From: Rhodanobacter sp. T12-5
Lineage (GTDB): Bacteria; Pseudomonadota; Gammaproteobacteria; Xanthomonadales; Rhodanobacteraceae
Length of the DNA stretch: 64,000 nt
Assembly: GCF_008329435.1 (NCBI RefSeq)
Contig: NZ_NPKN01000009.1
Location: 142,810 to 206,809 of the forward strand
Reading direction: 5' to 3'
Part shown: one piece after another, positions 35,901 to 44,855 of the stretch
Position numbering within the stretch: position 1 is the first letter of the stretch
Layout of the letters: each line of letters starts with the position of its first letter
Position numbers and translations under genes: made by a program
Notes under the pieces: model-generated
Database searches by the model: none
Told to the model about the DNA's origin: nothing
Seen by the model: only the letters and a program-made list of their open reading frames with translations

Positions 35901-36036
35901 GCTTGAGGCCAAGCTTCTTGGCGTCGATGGCAGGTGGGAAATGCTCGACGGCGTGCAGCATCTAGTGGCCGCGCGCTTGCTCGACATGACGTCTATGCTC
36001 GGCGAGCTAGACGTGCGATCGAGAGATTTTCACTGA
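32983..36036 (+). CDS. dnaE2: Error-prone DNA polymerase DnaE2
   Basis: A 1017-residue C-family polymerase that replicates past damage with ImuB. It has an N-terminal PHP domain ([20 protein letters not shown]), the palm motif [18 protein letters not shown] with catalytic aspartates, [33 protein letters not shown], and an OB-type C-terminal region ([20 protein letters not shown]). I take GTG at 32983 as the start, since the frame overlaps the imuB stop as GTGA. The same frame is open upstream to 32782, but that piece lies inside imuB and is not homologous to DnaE2. The length is normal. It is the last gene of the lexA cassette. Confidence 0.95.
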   Translation: MSYAELHCLSNFSFGRGASSAKELFQRAKACGYTALAITDECSLAGIVRALEASREAGVPLIVGAEFQLEDGPKFVVLCETKAGYTAVCGLITTGRRASEKGTYKLTRADVRDGLPGTLVLWIPEREPNREHGRWIYDTFGDRAWLTVELHLGPNDARRLRELTALGQSLGLPLVASGDVHMHIRRRLALQHTLTAIHHRVPITEAGGLIFRNGERHLRKIEALTKLYPEALLVETTRIAARCTFTLDELRYHYPSELVPEGHTGATWLRELTEQGAGWRYPEGVPDKVRKQLEHELALIAQLSYEPYFLTVHDIVRFARSRGILCQGRGSAANSSVCFVLGVTEVDPAKMNLLVERFISVERNEPPDIDIDFEHERREEVIQYLYTKYGRERAALAATVICYRGKSAVRDVAKALGLPAEQVDLLAKVFSWWDGVTPLHECLRERGFDPDSAVIKRVMKLTAEILDMPRHLSQHVGGFVICNEPLSELVPVENAAMPDRTIIQWDKDDLDTMNLLKVDCLALGMLTCVQKCLDILRSQRGRDYSMATLPSEDPATYEMIQRADTVGVFQIESRAQMSMLPRHRPENFYDLVIQVAIVRPGPIQGDMIHPYLRRRRKEEPVVYPSEELKSVFERTLGVPLFQEQVMKLAMIAAGYTPGEADTLRRDMAAWKRRGGMEKHRDRITEGMLARGYSIEFALQLFEQIKGFGSYGFPESHAASFAGIVYASCWLKCHEPAAFACALLNSQPMGFYAPSQIVQDARRHGITVLPVDVQWSDWDNRLVGEDIRLGLRQVRGFGEEAAKRIMAARAVRPFRDIADVCARGQVDKRHQDLLAQAAALRGLSDHRHHAHWEVAGVEKQLPLFGNVSPAEGAVILPIPSQAEDTLADYARLGLTLGKHPLAQIRDRLRAAKCTDSKTLRTRRHNSFSRVAGLVTLRQRPQTASGVTFLTMEDEHGLVNVIVWRDVADRQRQVLLEAKLLGVDGRWEMLDGVQHLVAARLLDMTSMLGELDVRSRDFH

Positions 36037-36215
36037 CGCCGCTTATCGCATTCAGGTTCAATCAGCGGCAACCTTCAGCAGCGCCGAGGCGCGAAAAGCA
36101 CATCGGCCGAGGGCTGGGCCCTGCGCTATCGGGGTAAGGGACGGCCGCTTCCGACCCATTTCTGCCCTTCGGGGGACCAATGAATCGGCGACACAACTTG
36201 ACCTATGTCTGCCAC

Positions 36216-36247
36216 TTGACTGGACCCACCTCCAGCTGAGCTAAGAT
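36216..36247 (+). promoter_or_regulatory. Candidate MerR-type promoter of the cus operon
   Basis: TTGACT (36216-36221) and TAAGAT (36242-36247) are separated by 20 bases. The spacer holds a CTGGA/TCCAG dyad (36220-36224 and 36231-36235, with CCCACC between). An elongated spacer with an internal dyad is the hallmark of MerR-family metal-regulated promoters. Confidence 0.5.
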
Positions 36248-36256
36248 AACCTCGTC

Positions 36257-36673
36257 ATGCTCAAGCGCCTCCATATCAGCCGTCGTCGTCGCGTCCTTTG
36301 GACGGGGATTGTGTTGTTTTGCCTGTTGTTCCAACAACTGGCCATGGCCGCCTACGCCTGCACGTTGCCAACGGTACCGGCAGACATCGTTATGACGGGC
36401 GATTGTGCGGGCATGGATATGAGCTCTACGGCGAAGGCGCCGACTTCACATCACATGAGCACGGACCCACGGTGTGCCGAGCACTGCGCCAGCAATACCG
36501 TGTCGACGCATGATGCAAACCTGCCGACGGTTCCTCCCCTCCCGCTCGCCTCCGTATCACTTTCATTGCTGGGAACCATCGCGCACGCACCTCATCAGGT
36601 CGCGTTGCCAAACACCGCCTTGCATCGCCCCGATCCACCACCCACCTTGCGGTTCTGTTCCCTGTTGATTTAG
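36257..36673 (+). CDS. Exported metal-linked small protein upstream of cusC
   Basis: 138 residues with a basic N-terminus and one hydrophobic segment (WTGIVLFCLLFQQLAMAAYA), read as a signal peptide. A Met/His/Cys-containing mature part follows (CAGMDMSSTAK, SHHMSTDPRCAEHCAS). Genes of this type commonly sit before copper/silver efflux operons in these bacteria; the exact role is unknown, and metal binding is inferred from composition. It is the first gene after the MerR-type promoter and ends 69 bases before the cusC start. The C-terminus is a Pro-rich stretch ending LRFCSLLI. Confidence 0.7.
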   Translation: MLKRLHISRRRRVLWTGIVLFCLLFQQLAMAAYACTLPTVPADIVMTGDCAGMDMSSTAKAPTSHHMSTDPRCAEHCASNTVSTHDANLPTVPPLPLASVSLSLLGTIAHAPHQVALPNTALHRPDPPPTLRFCSLLI

Positions 36674-36742
36674 CCCCCGATCGTTAGCCGTTCATCGGCC
36701 GTGTGCGCACGGCTGTGTGTTGGTTTTCGATTGGAGCTCAAC

Positions 36743-38035
36743 ATGTTTCCCCGTCTCTTTGCTGTTCGCGCCACTTCGGCGCGATATGCGCGTTGGTTGC
36801 CGCTGGCTGCCGCGTTGCTTTTCGTTTCCCCGGTATGGGCGGATGACTCCGCCGTGCTGACGCTCGATGCAGCCTTACATCAGGCGGTCGAACGCGCACC
36901 CGTCCTGGATGCACGTCGCGCTCAGTCAGAATCGGCTCGGCAGGAAGCCGCCCGTGCGGGTGCCTTGCCCGATCCGCAGCTCACCACTGGAATCGACAAT
37001 CTGGATGTCCAGGGACCGGGGGCGCTTACGGCCGGCGGTGACACCATGACCATGCGCACCATCGGCATCAGCCAGGTGTTGCCTTCACGCAGCAAGCGTC
37101 AGGCCGAACGGGCCATAGGCAACGCCAATGCGGATTTAGCTGCGTCGTCGGAAGTGGCGACCGCCTTGTCGATCCAGGAACAAGTGGCCGATGCCTGGAT
37201 CACCGCGTGGGGTGCGCACCACGAAGCCATGATGCTGCGGTCCTTGCGTCAAGCGTGGGCGCAAGACGTGGCCATAGCGAAAGCACGACTGCGTGGCGGT
37301 ACCGGCAGCGCAGCGGAGGTGCTCGCCGTTCGCATGAACTCTCTCGACTTGGAAAATCGCATTGATGCAGCCAATGCGCGCGAGGCTCAAGCTCGCGCGA
37401 AGCTCGCGCGCTGGCTGGGTTCACCGGCCGACCAAGCGCTGGCTGATGCACCGGACTTTGCCGTTCTGCCGCATGACGAAGCAGACTTGCTGGCCAGTCT
37501 CGATCGTCAGGGCAATCTGCTGGGGTGGCCGGCCCGCGAACAGGCCGCCGAGGCAGCGCTTGCTGAAGCGCGCGCCGACAAGCATCCCGAATGGAGCGTG
37601 GGCCTGAGCTACGGCTCCCGTGTGCGCGGCTTGTCCGACATGGTGTCCTTGCAGGTCGGCGTGAGCCTGCCGCTGTTCACCCGCAACCGGCAGGATCGGG
37701 GCATTTCGGCCCGTGCGGCCGACCTGGATGCGGTTCGCGACGAGCACGATGACGCCCGCCGTCAGCAGACCGGGGCCATCCAGTCCGCCTGGGCGCAATG
37801 GCAATCACTGGGCCAGCAAGTACGTCGGCACCGCGATGAGTTGCTCCCACTGGCTAATGACCGCGTGGCCTTGGCGCTCGCTGCGTATCGCGGAGGCGGT
37901 GACATCCAGCCCTTGCTGGATGCCCGCCGCGATGAGATTGCCCACCACACCGACTATGCCCGTATGCAAGCGGAGTACGGCCGTGCCTGGGCGGCACTGG
38001 CCTATCTGTTACCCACTTCGGAGACGACGCCATGA
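36743..38035 (+). CDS. cusC: CusC-like TolC-family outer-membrane factor
   Basis: 430 residues with a signal peptide (WLPLAAALLFVSPVWADD) and two OEP repeats typical of TolC-type trimers: LTLDAALHQAVERAPVLDAR near the start of the mature chain, and AYRGGGDIQPLLDARRDEIA near the end. It forms the outer-membrane exit duct for the tripartite pump with the products of the next two genes. The ATG at 36743 has TTGGAG upstream; a longer frame from 36701 lacks support. The stop overlaps the next gene as ATGA. It belongs to the heavy-metal efflux (HME) group, not multidrug pumps. Confidence 0.9.
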   Translation: MFPRLFAVRATSARYARWLPLAAALLFVSPVWADDSAVLTLDAALHQAVERAPVLDARRAQSESARQEAARAGALPDPQLTTGIDNLDVQGPGALTAGGDTMTMRTIGISQVLPSRSKRQAERAIGNANADLAASSEVATALSIQEQVADAWITAWGAHHEAMMLRSLRQAWAQDVAIAKARLRGGTGSAAEVLAVRMNSLDLENRIDAANAREAQARAKLARWLGSPADQALADAPDFAVLPHDEADLLASLDRQGNLLGWPAREQAAEAALAEARADKHPEWSVGLSYGSRVRGLSDMVSLQVGVSLPLFTRNRQDRGISARAADLDAVRDEHDDARRQQTGAIQSAWAQWQSLGQQVRRHRDELLPLANDRVALALAAYRGGGDIQPLLDARRDEIAHHTDYARMQAEYGRAWAALAYLLPTSETTP

Positions 38036-39324
38036 AGCGCGCACTGATGATGTTCACCACAGCGTTGCTCGCGGTCGTGCTGCTGCTGATCGGCTATCTC
38101 GGCGGCCGCCATCATTCACTGTCGTCGCAATCGCAAAACAATACTGCCGCATCCCCGCCGGAGGGTGGCGGTAAAAAAGTCCTGTACTGGTACGACACGA
38201 TGGTGCCTCAGCAGCACTTCGACAAACCGGGGTTGTCCCCGATGGGCATGCAAATGGTGCCCAAATATGCCGACGAAGGCGCCACGAAGGATGTGGTCCG
38301 GATCGATCCGGCGACCGTGCAAAACCTGGGTGTAAGAACCGCCACCGTCGAGCGCCGCGTATTGGCATCCGCGATCCAGGTGCCGGGCACGGTCACGTGG
38401 GATTTGCGGCAGGCGACCACGGTCAGTGCGCGGGTCGATGCGGTCATTGCCAAGCTCGACGTGCGTGCGCCGTATACGACGGTCGCCGCCGGCGCGCCCC
38501 TGGCTGAGCTACTGGCTCCGCAATGGAACAGCGCACTGGCCGAATACGGTGCGCTTCAGCAGGCGCAGTCGGCCGACGCGAAGGACTTGCGCGCCGCCTC
38601 GCGGGAACGCCTGCAGGTACTGGGCCTGACGTCCACAGATATTCAGTCGTCGCGTCATGGCTCAGGTGCGGCGATCACCTTGCATGCGCCGCAGGCCGGC
38701 ATCGTCACGACACTGGACGTGCGTGAAGGCCAGCGGGTCAGTGCGGGCCAGACGCTGATGACCTTGAACGGCCTGTCCACTGTGTGGATCGAAGCGGCAC
38801 TCCCGCAAGCAGCGGCCGGCGCGGTGCGAAACGGCACGCCGGTCACCGTCACGGTGGATGCGCTGCCGGGCCGCGCGTTTCACGGCACCGTGGAGACCTT
38901 GCTACCGGATATCGACCCGATGACGCGCACACAGCGTGCGCGCATCGTGCTCGCCAATCCCGATGGCGCCTTGAGCCCAGGCATGTTCGCCACCGTGCAG
39001 CTCAACCCAGCGCAAGGCGAAGCCGTGCCGGTGGTGCCGGATGACGCGCTGATCGCCACGGGCAGCCAGACACGGGTGATCGTCGCTGAGAAGGATGGAC
39101 ACTTTCAGGCGGTCGCCGTGCATGCGGGGCGTTCGGCCGGGGGCTACACCGAAATACGCAACGGTCTCGCGGGCGGCGAAAAGGTCGTGGTTTCGGGCCA
39201 GTTCCTGATTGATTCCGAAGCAAGTCTGTCGGGTGCGCTGGAACGGTTGAACAGTGACGTCACACGGCCGACGCCAGCGACGAGTGCACCGATGTCAGGC
39301 ATGCACATGGAGGACGGGCAATGA
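38032..39324 (+). CDS. cusB: CusB-like periplasmic adaptor (membrane fusion protein)
   Basis: 430 residues. A single N-terminal hydrophobic anchor ([20 protein letters not shown]) is followed by a heavy-metal-binding-type segment ([19 protein letters not shown], then [13 protein letters not shown]). The barrel-sandwich hybrid and beta-barrel adaptor domains come next ([60 protein letters not shown]). It connects the inner-membrane pump to CusC and may deliver Cu(I)/Ag(I) through methionines. The ATG at 38032 overlaps the cusC stop and its own stop overlaps cusA in the same way. Confidence 0.92.
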   Translation: MKRALMMFTTALLAVVLLLIGYLGGRHHSLSSQSQNNTAASPPEGGGKKVLYWYDTMVPQQHFDKPGLSPMGMQMVPKYADEGATKDVVRIDPATVQNLGVRTATVERRVLASAIQVPGTVTWDLRQATTVSARVDAVIAKLDVRAPYTTVAAGAPLAELLAPQWNSALAEYGALQQAQSADAKDLRAASRERLQVLGLTSTDIQSSRHGSGAAITLHAPQAGIVTTLDVREGQRVSAGQTLMTLNGLSTVWIEAALPQAAAGAVRNGTPVTVTVDALPGRAFHGTVETLLPDIDPMTRTQRARIVLANPDGALSPGMFATVQLNPAQGEAVPVVPDDALIATGSQTRVIVAEKDGHFQAVAVHAGRSAGGYTEIRNGLAGGEKVVVSGQFLIDSEASLSGALERLNSDVTRPTPATSAPMSGMHMEDGQ

Positions 39325-42300
39325 TCGGCGCCCTCATTCGTGCCGCGATTACGTATCGCGTTTTCGTGTTGTTGGCTGCGCTGGTCCTCGCGCTGGCTGG
39401 TGTGTTCGCGGCGCTGCACACACCGGTCGACGCATTACCGGATCTGTCGGACACCCAGGTAATCATCCGTACCAGCTATCCGGGCCAGTCGCCACAGGTG
39501 GTCGAGGATCAGGTCACCTATCCGCTGGCGACCACCATGCTGTCGGTACCCGGCGCCAAGGTCGTTCGTGGCTATTCGTTCTTCGGCGACTCCTACGTCT
39601 ACGTGCTGTTCGACGACAGCACGGATCTGTATTGGGCGCGCTCACGCGTGCTGGAGTATCTCAGCCAGGTGCGCGGCAGTCTGCCCGCCGATGTCACGCC
39701 ATCGCTGGGTCCGGACGCAACGGGGTTGGGCTGGGTCTACGAATACGCCCTGGTCGATCGCACCGGCCAGCACGACCTCGGCCAACTGCGCGCATTGCAG
39801 GACTGGTTCCTGCGCTTTCAGTTGAAGACGGTGCCGGATGTCGCGGAGGTGGCCAGCATCGGTGGCATGGAGCGCGCGTGGCAGATCGTGCCCGATCCGC
39901 AGGCATTGGCAGCGCGCGGTATCACCGTGGCGCAGTTGGTCGAGGCGGTCCGCTCCGCCAACGGCGCCAACGGTGGCTCGGTGATCGAGCAAGGCGAGGC
40001 GGAGCTGATGGTGCGCAGCGAGGGTTATCTGAAAAGCCGCGAGGGCTTCGAAACCGTGCCAATCACCACCAATGTCGGCGGCGTGCCGGTGCTGCTGCGC
40101 GATGTGGCCACAGTACGCCGTGGTCCGACGTTTCGCCGTGGCGTCGCCGAACTGGATGGCCAGGGTGAGGTCGCCGGTGGCGTGATCGTGCTGCGTACTA
40201 GCAAGAACGCCAAGGCTGCCATTGCCGCGGTCAAGGCCAAGCTGGCCGAGCTCAAGCGCAGCCTGCCGCCCGGTGTCGAGATCGTGCCGACCTATGATCG
40301 CTCGCAGCTGATCGACGCGGCGGTGGAGAACGTCTGGAGCAAGCTGCTGGAAGAGTTCCTGGTGGTTGCACTGGTCTGCGTGCTGTTCCTGGGCCACCTG
40401 CGCTCGGCGCTGGTGGCGGTCATCACGCTGCCGTTAGGCGTACTGGCCGCTTTCATCGTGATGGACCTGCAAGGCGTGTCGGCGAACCTGATGTCGCTGG
40501 GCGGCATCGCGATCGCGATTGGTGCGATGGTCGATGCGGCGATCGTGATGATCGAGAACACGCACAAACATCTGGAACATTGGCGCGAGGCAAACGACGG
40601 ACGGGAACCGCTGGGCGCGGAGCGATGGTCGCTGATCGCCGAGTCCGCTGCCGAAGTGGGACCGGCGTTGTTCGTAAGCCTGCTGATCATCGCGCTGTCG
40701 TTCGTGCCGGTATTTGCGCTGCAAGGACAGGAAGGCAAGCTGTTCAAACCGCTGGCCTTCACCAAGACCTATGCGATGGCCGCCGCCGCGGGACTGGCGG
40801 TGACGCTGGTGCCGGTGCTGATGGGTTACCTGGTACGTGGTCGCATTCGTGCCGAACGCGACAACCCGCTCAATCGCGGCTTGATGCGGGGCTATCGGCC
40901 GATCCTCGAAGCCGTGTTGCGTCATTCGAAGGTGGTGTTGGTGTTGGCTGGTTTGCTGCTGCTCACCGCGCTCATTCCACTGAGCCGACTCGGCAGCGAG
41001 TTCATGCCGGCGATGGACGAAGGGACGCTGCTGTACATGCCCACGGCGCTACCGGGTTTGTCAGCCGGCAAGGCATCGCAGTTGCTGCAGTTGACTGATC
41101 GCATGATCAAGACCGTGCCAGAGGTCGCACATGTGTTCGGCAAGGCGGGACGTGCCGAAACTGCCACCGACCCGGCGCCGCTGGAGATGTTCGAGACCAC
41201 CATCACCTTCAAGCCGAAGGACCAGTGGCGGCCTGGCATGACCATGGACAAGATCAAGGCGGAGCTGGACAAGGCCGTGCAAGTGCCGGGGCTGACGAAC
41301 CTGTTCGTACCACCGATCCGCAACCGCATCGACATGCTGTCCACCGGCATCAAGAGCCCTATTGGCATCAAGGTCCTGGGCACCGACCTGACCACGATGC
41401 AGGCCGTGGCCGATCGCATCGAAACAGTGGCGAAGACGGTGCCCGGTGTCAGTTCGGCGATTGCCGAGCGTCCGACCAGCGGCCGCTATGTCGATGTGGC
41501 GATCCGCCGTGACGCTGCTGCACGCTACGGGCTGACCCAGCAGCGCGTGCAACAACTGATCGCGACCGTCGTCGGCGGTGATCCGATCGGGCAGACCGTC
41601 GAGGGACGCGAACGCTACCCCATAGTGGTGCGCTACCCACGTGCCGAGCGTGATTCGATCCAGGCGCTGCAGCAGTTGCCGATCGTCGCCGCGAACGGTG
41701 CACAGATCACGCTGGGTCAGATCGCCGACATCGCCGTTGAGGCAGGACCATCCATGCTGAAAAGCGAGGACGGCCAGTTGGCGACGTATGTCTACGTTGA
41801 TACGGCCGGCAGTGATCTGGGCACGGTGGTGGCCAACCTGCAACGGGCGGTGGCGCAGCAAATCACATTGCCGCCGGGTACCACTGTGGCCTGGTCGGGC
41901 CAGTTCGAATATCTGGCCAGTGCCATGCAACGACTCAAACTGGTGGTGCCGATCGCGCTGGTGATTATTTTTCTTCTGATCTACGCCGTGTTCCGGCGTG
42001 TGAGCGAGGCGCTGCTGATCATGGCCAGCGTGCCGCTGGCCCTGGTCGGTGGCCTGTGGTTGATCTGGCTACTTGGTCACGCGGTATCAGTGGCTACGAT
42101 CATCGGCTTCATCGCGCTGGCCGGCGTCGCCGCTGAATTCGGCGTGGTGATGCTGTTGTATCTGCGCCAGGCATGGGATCACCAACTTGCCTTGAATCCG
42201 CACGCCGACGTTGATGAACTTGATGCGGCCATCCGCGAGGGGGCTGTGCAGCGCGTGCGGCCGAAGGCGATGACCGTTGCCGTGATCCTCGCTGGTCTGT

Positions 42301-42497
42301 TCCCGATCCTGCTCGGCCACGGTGCCGGCTCGGAAGTCATGCAGCGCATTGCTGCACCGATGATCGGCGGCATGCTCACGGCACCCCTGCTGTCCATGCT
42401 GGTCATTCCCGCCGCATTTCGTCTGCTGATCTTGCACCGATTACGTCGGACCGATCGGACGACCACCGCTTTTCACACCAACCCACAAGGAAACTGA
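39321..42497 (+). CDS. cusA: CusA-like heavy-metal RND efflux pump
   Basis: A 1058-residue RND transporter of the HME family. There are twelve transmembrane helices in two repeats with large periplasmic loops: the first helix is near residues 12-32, and the second half contains [20 protein letters not shown]. Family motifs are seen in the early periplasmic part ([20 protein letters not shown]), the fourth helix ([20 protein letters not shown]) and [20 protein letters not shown], where CusA carries metal-binding Met residues. The proton-relay aspartate in [10 protein letters not shown] is present. It exports Cu(I)/Ag(I) or related ions from the periplasm and inner membrane to CusC. Translation overlaps cusB and is followed 3 bases later by cusF. 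Confidence 0.95.
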   Translation: MIGALIRAAITYRVFVLLAALVLALAGVFAALHTPVDALPDLSDTQVIIRTSYPGQSPQVVEDQVTYPLATTMLSVPGAKVVRGYSFFGDSYVYVLFDDSTDLYWARSRVLEYLSQVRGSLPADVTPSLGPDATGLGWVYEYALVDRTGQHDLGQLRALQDWFLRFQLKTVPDVAEVASIGGMERAWQIVPDPQALAARGITVAQLVEAVRSANGANGGSVIEQGEAELMVRSEGYLKSREGFETVPITTNVGGVPVLLRDVATVRRGPTFRRGVAELDGQGEVAGGVIVLRTSKNAKAAIAAVKAKLAELKRSLPPGVEIVPTYDRSQLIDAAVENVWSKLLEEFLVVALVCVLFLGHLRSALVAVITLPLGVLAAFIVMDLQGVSANLMSLGGIAIAIGAMVDAAIVMIENTHKHLEHWREANDGREPLGAERWSLIAESAAEVGPALFVSLLIIALSFVPVFALQGQEGKLFKPLAFTKTYAMAAAAGLAVTLVPVLMGYLVRGRIRAERDNPLNRGLMRGYRPILEAVLRHSKVVLVLAGLLLLTALIPLSRLGSEFMPAMDEGTLLYMPTALPGLSAGKASQLLQLTDRMIKTVPEVAHVFGKAGRAETATDPAPLEMFETTITFKPKDQWRPGMTMDKIKAELDKAVQVPGLTNLFVPPIRNRIDMLSTGIKSPIGIKVLGTDLTTMQAVADRIETVAKTVPGVSSAIAERPTSGRYVDVAIRRDAAARYGLTQQRVQQLIATVVGGDPIGQTVEGRERYPIVVRYPRAERDSIQALQQLPIVAANGAQITLGQIADIAVEAGPSMLKSEDGQLATYVYVDTAGSDLGTVVANLQRAVAQQITLPPGTTVAWSGQFEYLASAMQRLKLVVPIALVIIFLLIYAVFRRVSEALLIMASVPLALVGGLWLIWLLGHAVSVATIIGFIALAGVAAEFGVVMLLYLRQAWDHQLALNPHADVDELDAAIREGAVQRVRPKAMTVAVILAGLFPILLGHGAGSEVMQRIAAPMIGGMLTAPLLSMLVIPAAFRLLILHRLRRTDRTTTAFHTNPQGN

Positions 42498-42500
42498 TTT

Positions 42501-42851
42501 ATGAAGAAGCACTTCATTACCCTCGCCTTAGCCTGCACTCCGTTGGTCGCTCCCGCCTTCGTGGCAGCCCAGCAGATGGACCCCAACATGCCGGGCATGG
42601 CCGGTATGCACGACACCCAACCCGCTAACGCGCAGGGCGTGGGCGTGGTCAAGGCGATCGATACGACCAAGGGCACCATCACGCTACAGCATGAGGCGAT
42701 AGCTGCGATCGGCTGGCCGGCGATGACAATGACCTTCAAGGCCGACCCGCCGGCGCTGTTGCAGAAGGTGAGAGTCGGCGACAAGGTTCAATTCACCCTG
42801 CATCCGGCCGGCATGGCCAGCACGGTGACGGCGATCCATCCGGCCCGTTAA
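42501..42851 (+). CDS. cusF: CusF-like periplasmic copper-binding protein
   Basis: 116 residues with a signal peptide (ITLALACTPLVAPAFVAAQQ), a Met-rich linker (MDPNMPGMAGMHD) and a CusF/OB-like core. The core has HEAIAAIGWPAMTMTF, holding the His, Trp and two Met that bind Cu(I) or Ag(I) in CusF, then VRVGDKVQFTL. It hands metal to CusB. The ATG lies 3 bases after the cusA stop with AAGGAAACTG upstream, so it closes the cus operon. The metal-binding residues are complete. Confidence 0.9.
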   Translation: MKKHFITLALACTPLVAPAFVAAQQMDPNMPGMAGMHDTQPANAQGVGVVKAIDTTKGTITLQHEAIAAIGWPAMTMTFKADPPALLQKVRVGDKVQFTLHPAGMASTVTAIHPAR

Positions 42852-42995
42852 CAGACACCATCGCCGCTGGCCCCCACTGTTTAGGGCCGCCGGTGGTCGT
42901 GAAGGCGGTGCAGCCACGCACGTTATGGTGCGCGTGGCCGCATATGTTGCGGTTGTCGTCTTCGGAGAGCGACCATGAAATGGTTTGCTGCCACT

Positions 42996-43403
42996 TCAAC
43001 AGGCATGCAACGAGGCGATCAGCGGGCAGGATATGCTGCGCCGACGCGCACCGCATTGTTCGACAAGCGCAGCGAGGGCCGTCTCCATCCGCGTGAGGTC
43101 GGCCAGCCGGTTGCGTACATCAGCCAACCGCAGCGCGGCCAGACCGGCCGCTTCCGTGCAATGGGTGCCGTCCTCCAGCTGCAGCAGCTGCGCCACCTCA
43201 TCGAGGCTGAACCCCAAGCGCTGCGCGGATTTCACGAACTTCACCCGTGCTACCTCCGTGTTTCCGTAGCGACGAATGCCGCCCGGTGGACGGGCGGGCT
43301 CCGCCACCAGGCGCCTTCGCTGGTAGAAGCGGATCGTCTCGACATTGACCCCGGCTGCCTTGGCGAAGGCGCCGATGGAAAACGTATCCTGCGTATATGG
43401 CAT
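42996..43403 (-). CDS. merR: MerR mercury-responsive regulator
   Basis: 135 residues. The MerR helix-turn-helix ([20 protein letters not shown]) is followed by a dimerisation helix and three cysteines at positions 82, 117 and 126, exactly the Hg(II) ligands of Tn501 MerR. The CPLIASLH end is also standard. It represses and, with Hg(II), activates the divergent merC promoter. Its ATG at 43403 is 5 bases from the -35 of that promoter, so MerR also governs its own expression. It reads toward the cus operon and is convergent with cusF. Confidence 0.95.
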   Translation of the reverse strand: MPYTQDTFSIGAFAKAAGVNVETIRFYQRRRLVAEPARPPGGIRRYGNTEVARVKFVKSAQRLGFSLDEVAQLLQLEDGTHCTEAAGLAALRLADVRNRLADLTRMETALAALVEQCGARRRSISCPLIASLHAC

Positions 43404-43407
43404 GAGC

Positions 43408-43438
43408 TTGACTCCGTACTTGACTACGGGAATACCTT
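43408..43438 (+). promoter_or_regulatory. mer operator-promoter
   Basis: TTGACT (43408-43413) and TACCTT (43433-43438) are 19 bases apart. The spacer holds the dyad CCGTA (43414-43418) and TACGG (43425-43429). This matches the over-long MerR-controlled promoter layout and lies between merR and merC. Confidence 0.85.
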
Positions 43439-43472
43439 AGACCACCGGCATCCCGCGCGAAAGGAGAACCCC

Positions 43473-43895
43473 ATGTCCCTGCTTACCCGGTTGGCCGACA
43501 AGGCCGGACTGATTGGCAGTGTCGTCTCGGCGGCGGCCTGTGTGAATTGCTTTCCCGCCTTGGCCAGCCTCGGTGCGGTGATCGGGCTGGGCGTGCTGAG
43601 CCCGTATGAAGGCCTGTTCATCCGCATCCTGCTGCCGGCGTTTGCCGCCATCGCGCTGCTCGCCAACGCGCTAGGCTGGCTCAGCCATCGACAGTGGCCG
43701 CGTGCCGCGCTCGGTATGCTCGGCCCGCTGCTGGTACTGGTGGCGGTATTTGTGATGCGGGCCAGTGGCCATCGCACCGGATGGCTGCTCTATCCGGGTC
43801 TGCTGCTGATGGTGGCGATATCCATCCGCGATCTGCTTGCGCCAGCACCCAGCGCGTCCTGCCGAACGGCCAGCGATACCGTGGATGCCCACTGA
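43473..43895 (+). CDS. merC: MerC mercuric-ion transport protein
   Basis: 140 residues forming four transmembrane helices. The CVNC motif (C23, C26) in the first helix is the Hg(II)-binding pair of MerC, and the rest fits (ALASLGAVIGLGVLSPYEGLF; LLPAFAAIALLANALGWL). It imports Hg(II) across the inner membrane, normally to feed a MerA reductase; no merA is present in the window. AAGGAG sits 6 bases before the ATG at 43473, downstream of the mer promoter. Alternatively it could supply mercury for sensing only. Confidence 0.92.
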   Translation: MSLLTRLADKAGLIGSVVSAAACVNCFPALASLGAVIGLGVLSPYEGLFIRILLPAFAAIALLANALGWLSHRQWPRAALGMLGPLLVLVAVFVMRASGHRTGWLLYPGLLLMVAISIRDLLAPAPSASCRTASDTVDAH

Positions 43896-43964
43896 ATCGC
43901 CCCGATAGAAAAGGGGCCCGCGAAGATTTCTCCGACATTTCACCCCATTTCTCCGACGAAACGC

Positions 43965-44180
43965 ATGACAACTGAACTCATTCTGCAAAGCACGCTGACC
44001 TGCCCGCATTGCGGTCATCAGGTCGTCGAGACCATGCCGACCGATGCCTGCCAGTTCTTCTACGACTGCGTGAGTTGCGGTGAACTGCTTCGACCGAAAG
44101 TGGGTGACTGCTGCGTGTTTTGCTCCTACGGCACGGTGCCGTGTCCACCGATCCAGCAACAGAAATCCTGCTGCGGATAG
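43965..44180 (+). CDS. GDCCVFC-type cysteine-rich small protein
   Basis: 71 residues with CPHCGHQVVETMP, CQFFYDCVSCGELL and GDCCVFCSYGTVPCPPIQ followed by a CCG end. This family is often found beside merC and other heavy-metal genes. The eleven cysteines suggest metal binding in the cytoplasm; its role in mercury handling is not known. It follows merC by 69 bases on the same strand and is probably on the same transcript. No clear terminator is seen after it. Confidence 0.85.
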   Translation: MTTELILQSTLTCPHCGHQVVETMPTDACQFFYDCVSCGELLRPKVGDCCVFCSYGTVPCPPIQQQKSCCG

Positions 44181-44200
44181 CGGTAGCCGAATCTTGTCCG

Positions 44201-44375
44201 TCAAGCTGTTGGGGCGTTGACTCTGCTCCGCGATCTGGTGGTCGCCGCTATCCAGATGCTCAGGGTGGCGAACCCAAAGACGGCAAACGCTCCCACCATG
44301 TCTCCTGGGTAATGCACGCCCAGGTAGATGCGCGCCCATGCCATCGGCAGACCAAGCAGTGCGATACCCGATTGT
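44201..44375 (-). pseudogene. C-terminal fragment of a PAP2 phosphatase
   Basis: The last 57 or so codons encode GLPMAWARIYLGVHYPGDMV followed by one membrane helix. The Arg and His of motif 3 of PAP2-type undecaprenyl-pyrophosphate phosphatases (ARIYLGVHYP) are in place. Upstream of about 44376 the similarity ends and the frame reads into unrelated sequence, so the N-terminal part has been replaced. The breakpoint lies 200 bases before the arm-type repeats at 44575. It is probably a chromosomal gene cut by the arrival of an island. Confidence 0.75.
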
Positions 44376-44574
44376 TCGAACGTCCGCTCTTGGCCGATTT
44401 CGGACGCTAGGGCAGGGCGATTATTGCTTTTTATCGGGGTGGGGGCGTTGGTTGGACAGGAGGCGGGACGTGTCTCAAGCCGTGCCGGTTCGATGCCCGA
44501 ACACGGACTCACATTCTTCCCTGTAGCCTGATCTTCGATACCGAGGCGAGCTCGCTGGGCAGCGCTTCGTTTTT

Positions 44575-44596
44575 GGGTACAAGCGTGGGTACAAAT
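44575..44596 (+). repeat. Integrase-arm-like repeat pair
   Basis: GGGTACAAG, CG, then TGGGTACAAAT: two close copies of GGGTACAA in 22 bases. It matches 22443-22464 at 18 of 22 positions, in the same orientation, with a further single copy at 22343-22354. Probably recombinase binding sites of an element whose integrase is no longer here. Confidence 0.45.
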
Positions 44597-44655
44597 ACCG
44601 CCTCGGCGTAATGTATTACTATTGTGCTCAATAAGTTAAGTATTGTATCGGGTCT

Positions 44656-44668
44656 CCTCTTGGCACCA
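44656..44668 (+). repeat. Left attachment repeat (att) of the P4-like island
   Basis: CCTCTTGGCACCA, repeated exactly at 54758-54770. This copy is 188 bases before the integrase start. The element between the repeats is 10.1 kb. No intact tRNA was seen at either copy, although the sequence ends in CCA. Confidence 0.75.
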
Positions 44669-44710
44669 TTACACCGTTTGAGGACGTCCGATAGAGTCCA
44701 AAAAACACAA

Positions 44711-44736
44711 CAAAACCCGCAACTTGCGGGTTTTTT
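44711..44736 (+). terminator. Rho-independent terminator before the integrase
   Basis: A 10-bp perfect stem (44711-44720 and 44724-44733) with a 3-base loop and a T-run at 44730-44736. It isolates the integrase from outside transcription, or sits inside the attachment region. Confidence 0.85.
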
Positions 44737-44778
44737 TGTGCCCGTAGCGTCCAATTGCGTCCAGCCGTGTGCAGTGGA

Positions 44779-44853
44779 ATACCCCCACAAGTGGGGGTAG
44801 AGTTGGGGGTATGGGCAGCAAAGGCGCTGCCGGCCAGCAAGGGATACCCCCAA
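44779..44853. repeat. GGGGGTA arm-type repeats, integrase side
   Basis: Four copies of the heptamer TACCCCC/GGGGGTA in both orientations (from 44779, 44791, 44803 and 44844). Two more copies in direct orientation are at 54686-54695 and 54698-54707, just inside the other att repeat. The pattern fits integrase arm-binding sites. Confidence 0.65.
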
Positions 44854-44855
44854 TC

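Noticed and set aside
44640..44668. Possible 3' end of a tRNA at CTCTTGGCACCA
   Set aside because: No anticodon arm, T arm or acceptor partner is found upstream at this copy or at 54758; treated as an att repeat only.
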